Shown: piece after piece, positions 5,938 through 6,176 of the stretch | How the letters are laid out: each line of letters opens with the position of its first letter | Position numbering within the stretch: the stretch's first letter is position 1 | Assembly (NCBI GenBank): GCA_003648125.1 | Contig: QMOE01000161.1 | Span: forward strand, 1 to 6,176 | Reading direction: 5' to 3' | DNA length: 6,176 nt | Source: Chloroflexota bacterium | GTDB lineage: Bacteria > Chloroflexota > Anaerolineae > B4-G1 | Translations under genes and position numbers: made by a program | Notes under the pieces: model-generated | Database searches by the model: none | What the model saw: the letters and a program-made list of their open reading frames with translations, nothing else | Told to the model about the DNA's origin: nothing

Positions 5938-6031
5938 TTGGAAATCTCGCCAGACGCAATTATCCGTTCAGGCTCTCAGATTTCGCGGGGTCAGGGTGTT
6001 GGCCCATGCGCGTCAACCTAAGGCTAGCGAC
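5938..6031. other. Intergenic stretch, nothing recognised
   Basis: This lies between the phosphodiesterase promoter and the inverted-repeat element. Small open frames cross it on the plus strand but have no convincing ribosome binding site and no recognisable product. With the leader and the repeat element, it makes up a gene-free stretch from 5837 to the right edge. Confidence 0.5.
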
Positions 6032-6154
6032 CGCTGGTTGAGTAGCCGAAGGTGTATCGAAACCCTTGTACTGAGCCTGTCGAAGTGAAGGGAGCGGGTC
6101 TCGCCCAAGCCGCTTGGTCTCGATATGCGCCCTTTGGGCGCTACTCGACCAGCG
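6032..6154. repeat. 123-bp element with imperfect terminal inverted repeats (MITE-like or dispersed palindromic repeat)
   Basis: The left end, CGCTGGTTGAGTAG (6032-6045), is the inverse of CTACTCGACCAGCG (6141-6154) at 13 of 14 positions. Further in, TATCGAAACC (6055-6064) pairs with GGTCTCGATA (6116-6125) at nine of ten. Between these two paired blocks each arm carries its own small hairpin: CCGAAGG (6046-6052) on the left and GCGCCC-TTT-GGGCGC (6127-6141) on the right. The centre holds a further perfect palindrome, CCAAGC-C-GCTTGG (6105-6117), and the string CTGAGCCTGTCGAAG, which I recall as part of short dispersed repeats in environmental bacterial genomes. There is no open frame for a transposase, so it would be non-autonomous if mobile. 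No target-site duplication is evident. Confidence 0.65.
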
Positions 6155-6176
6155 CTTTCTGCTCGTTCAAACGTTA

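Noticed and set aside
5837..5959. N-terminal extension of the phosphodiesterase to a TTG codon at 5959
   Set aside because: The TTG lies upstream of the predicted promoter and lacks a ribosome binding site. The ATG at 5836 has GGGAGGT upstream and still keeps every catalytic motif.

Overview
The window is GC-rich, with strong G/C preference at third codon positions and dispersed palindromic repeats between genes. Together with a ferredoxin-dependent 2-oxoacid oxidoreductase operon in the order ferredoxin-alpha-beta-gamma, this suggests an anaerobic or facultatively anaerobic, probably environmental bacterium. A Chloroflexota member is my best guess. That placement is inference; there is no rRNA or other lineage marker here.

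Layout, left to right. (1) 1-1053, minus strand: a 351-codon 5' part of a protein I do not recognise, running off the left edge, with a strong ribosome binding site. Its alternating strand/helix pattern hints at a TIM-barrel-like enzyme. (2) 1054-1223: a 170-bp divergent intergenic region with a good plus-strand promoter and a weaker minus-strand one. (3) 1224-3992, plus strand: a tight four-gene operon korD-korA-korB-korC. It encodes all four polypeptides of a CoA-acylating 2-oxoacid:ferredoxin oxidoreductase of the 2-oxoglutarate type, and every junction overlaps. (4) 3992-4138: three tandem 49-bp units, each holding a near-perfect 29-bp palindrome, between convergent genes. The outer edges of the array supply the TAG stop codons of both flanking genes. 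(5) 4130-5836, minus strand: a 568-aa alkaline-phosphatase-superfamily phosphodiesterase/phosphatase with all expected metal-site motifs and a hydrophobic insert. Its promoter lies at 5909-5937, and a perfect palindrome sits in its leader. (6) 5938-6176: no gene seen; it holds a 123-bp element with imperfect terminal inverted repeats, resembling a small non-coding dispersed element.

How the genes work together. KorA and KorB form the thiamine-diphosphate core that decarboxylates the 2-oxoacid. KorC supplies the gamma (CoA-handling) domain, and KorD carries two [4Fe-4S] clusters that pass electrons to ferredoxin. The divergent left-hand gene shares the control region with the operon and may be functionally linked, but that rests on arrangement alone. 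The phosphodiesterase is convergent, has its own promoter, and is probably unrelated in function.
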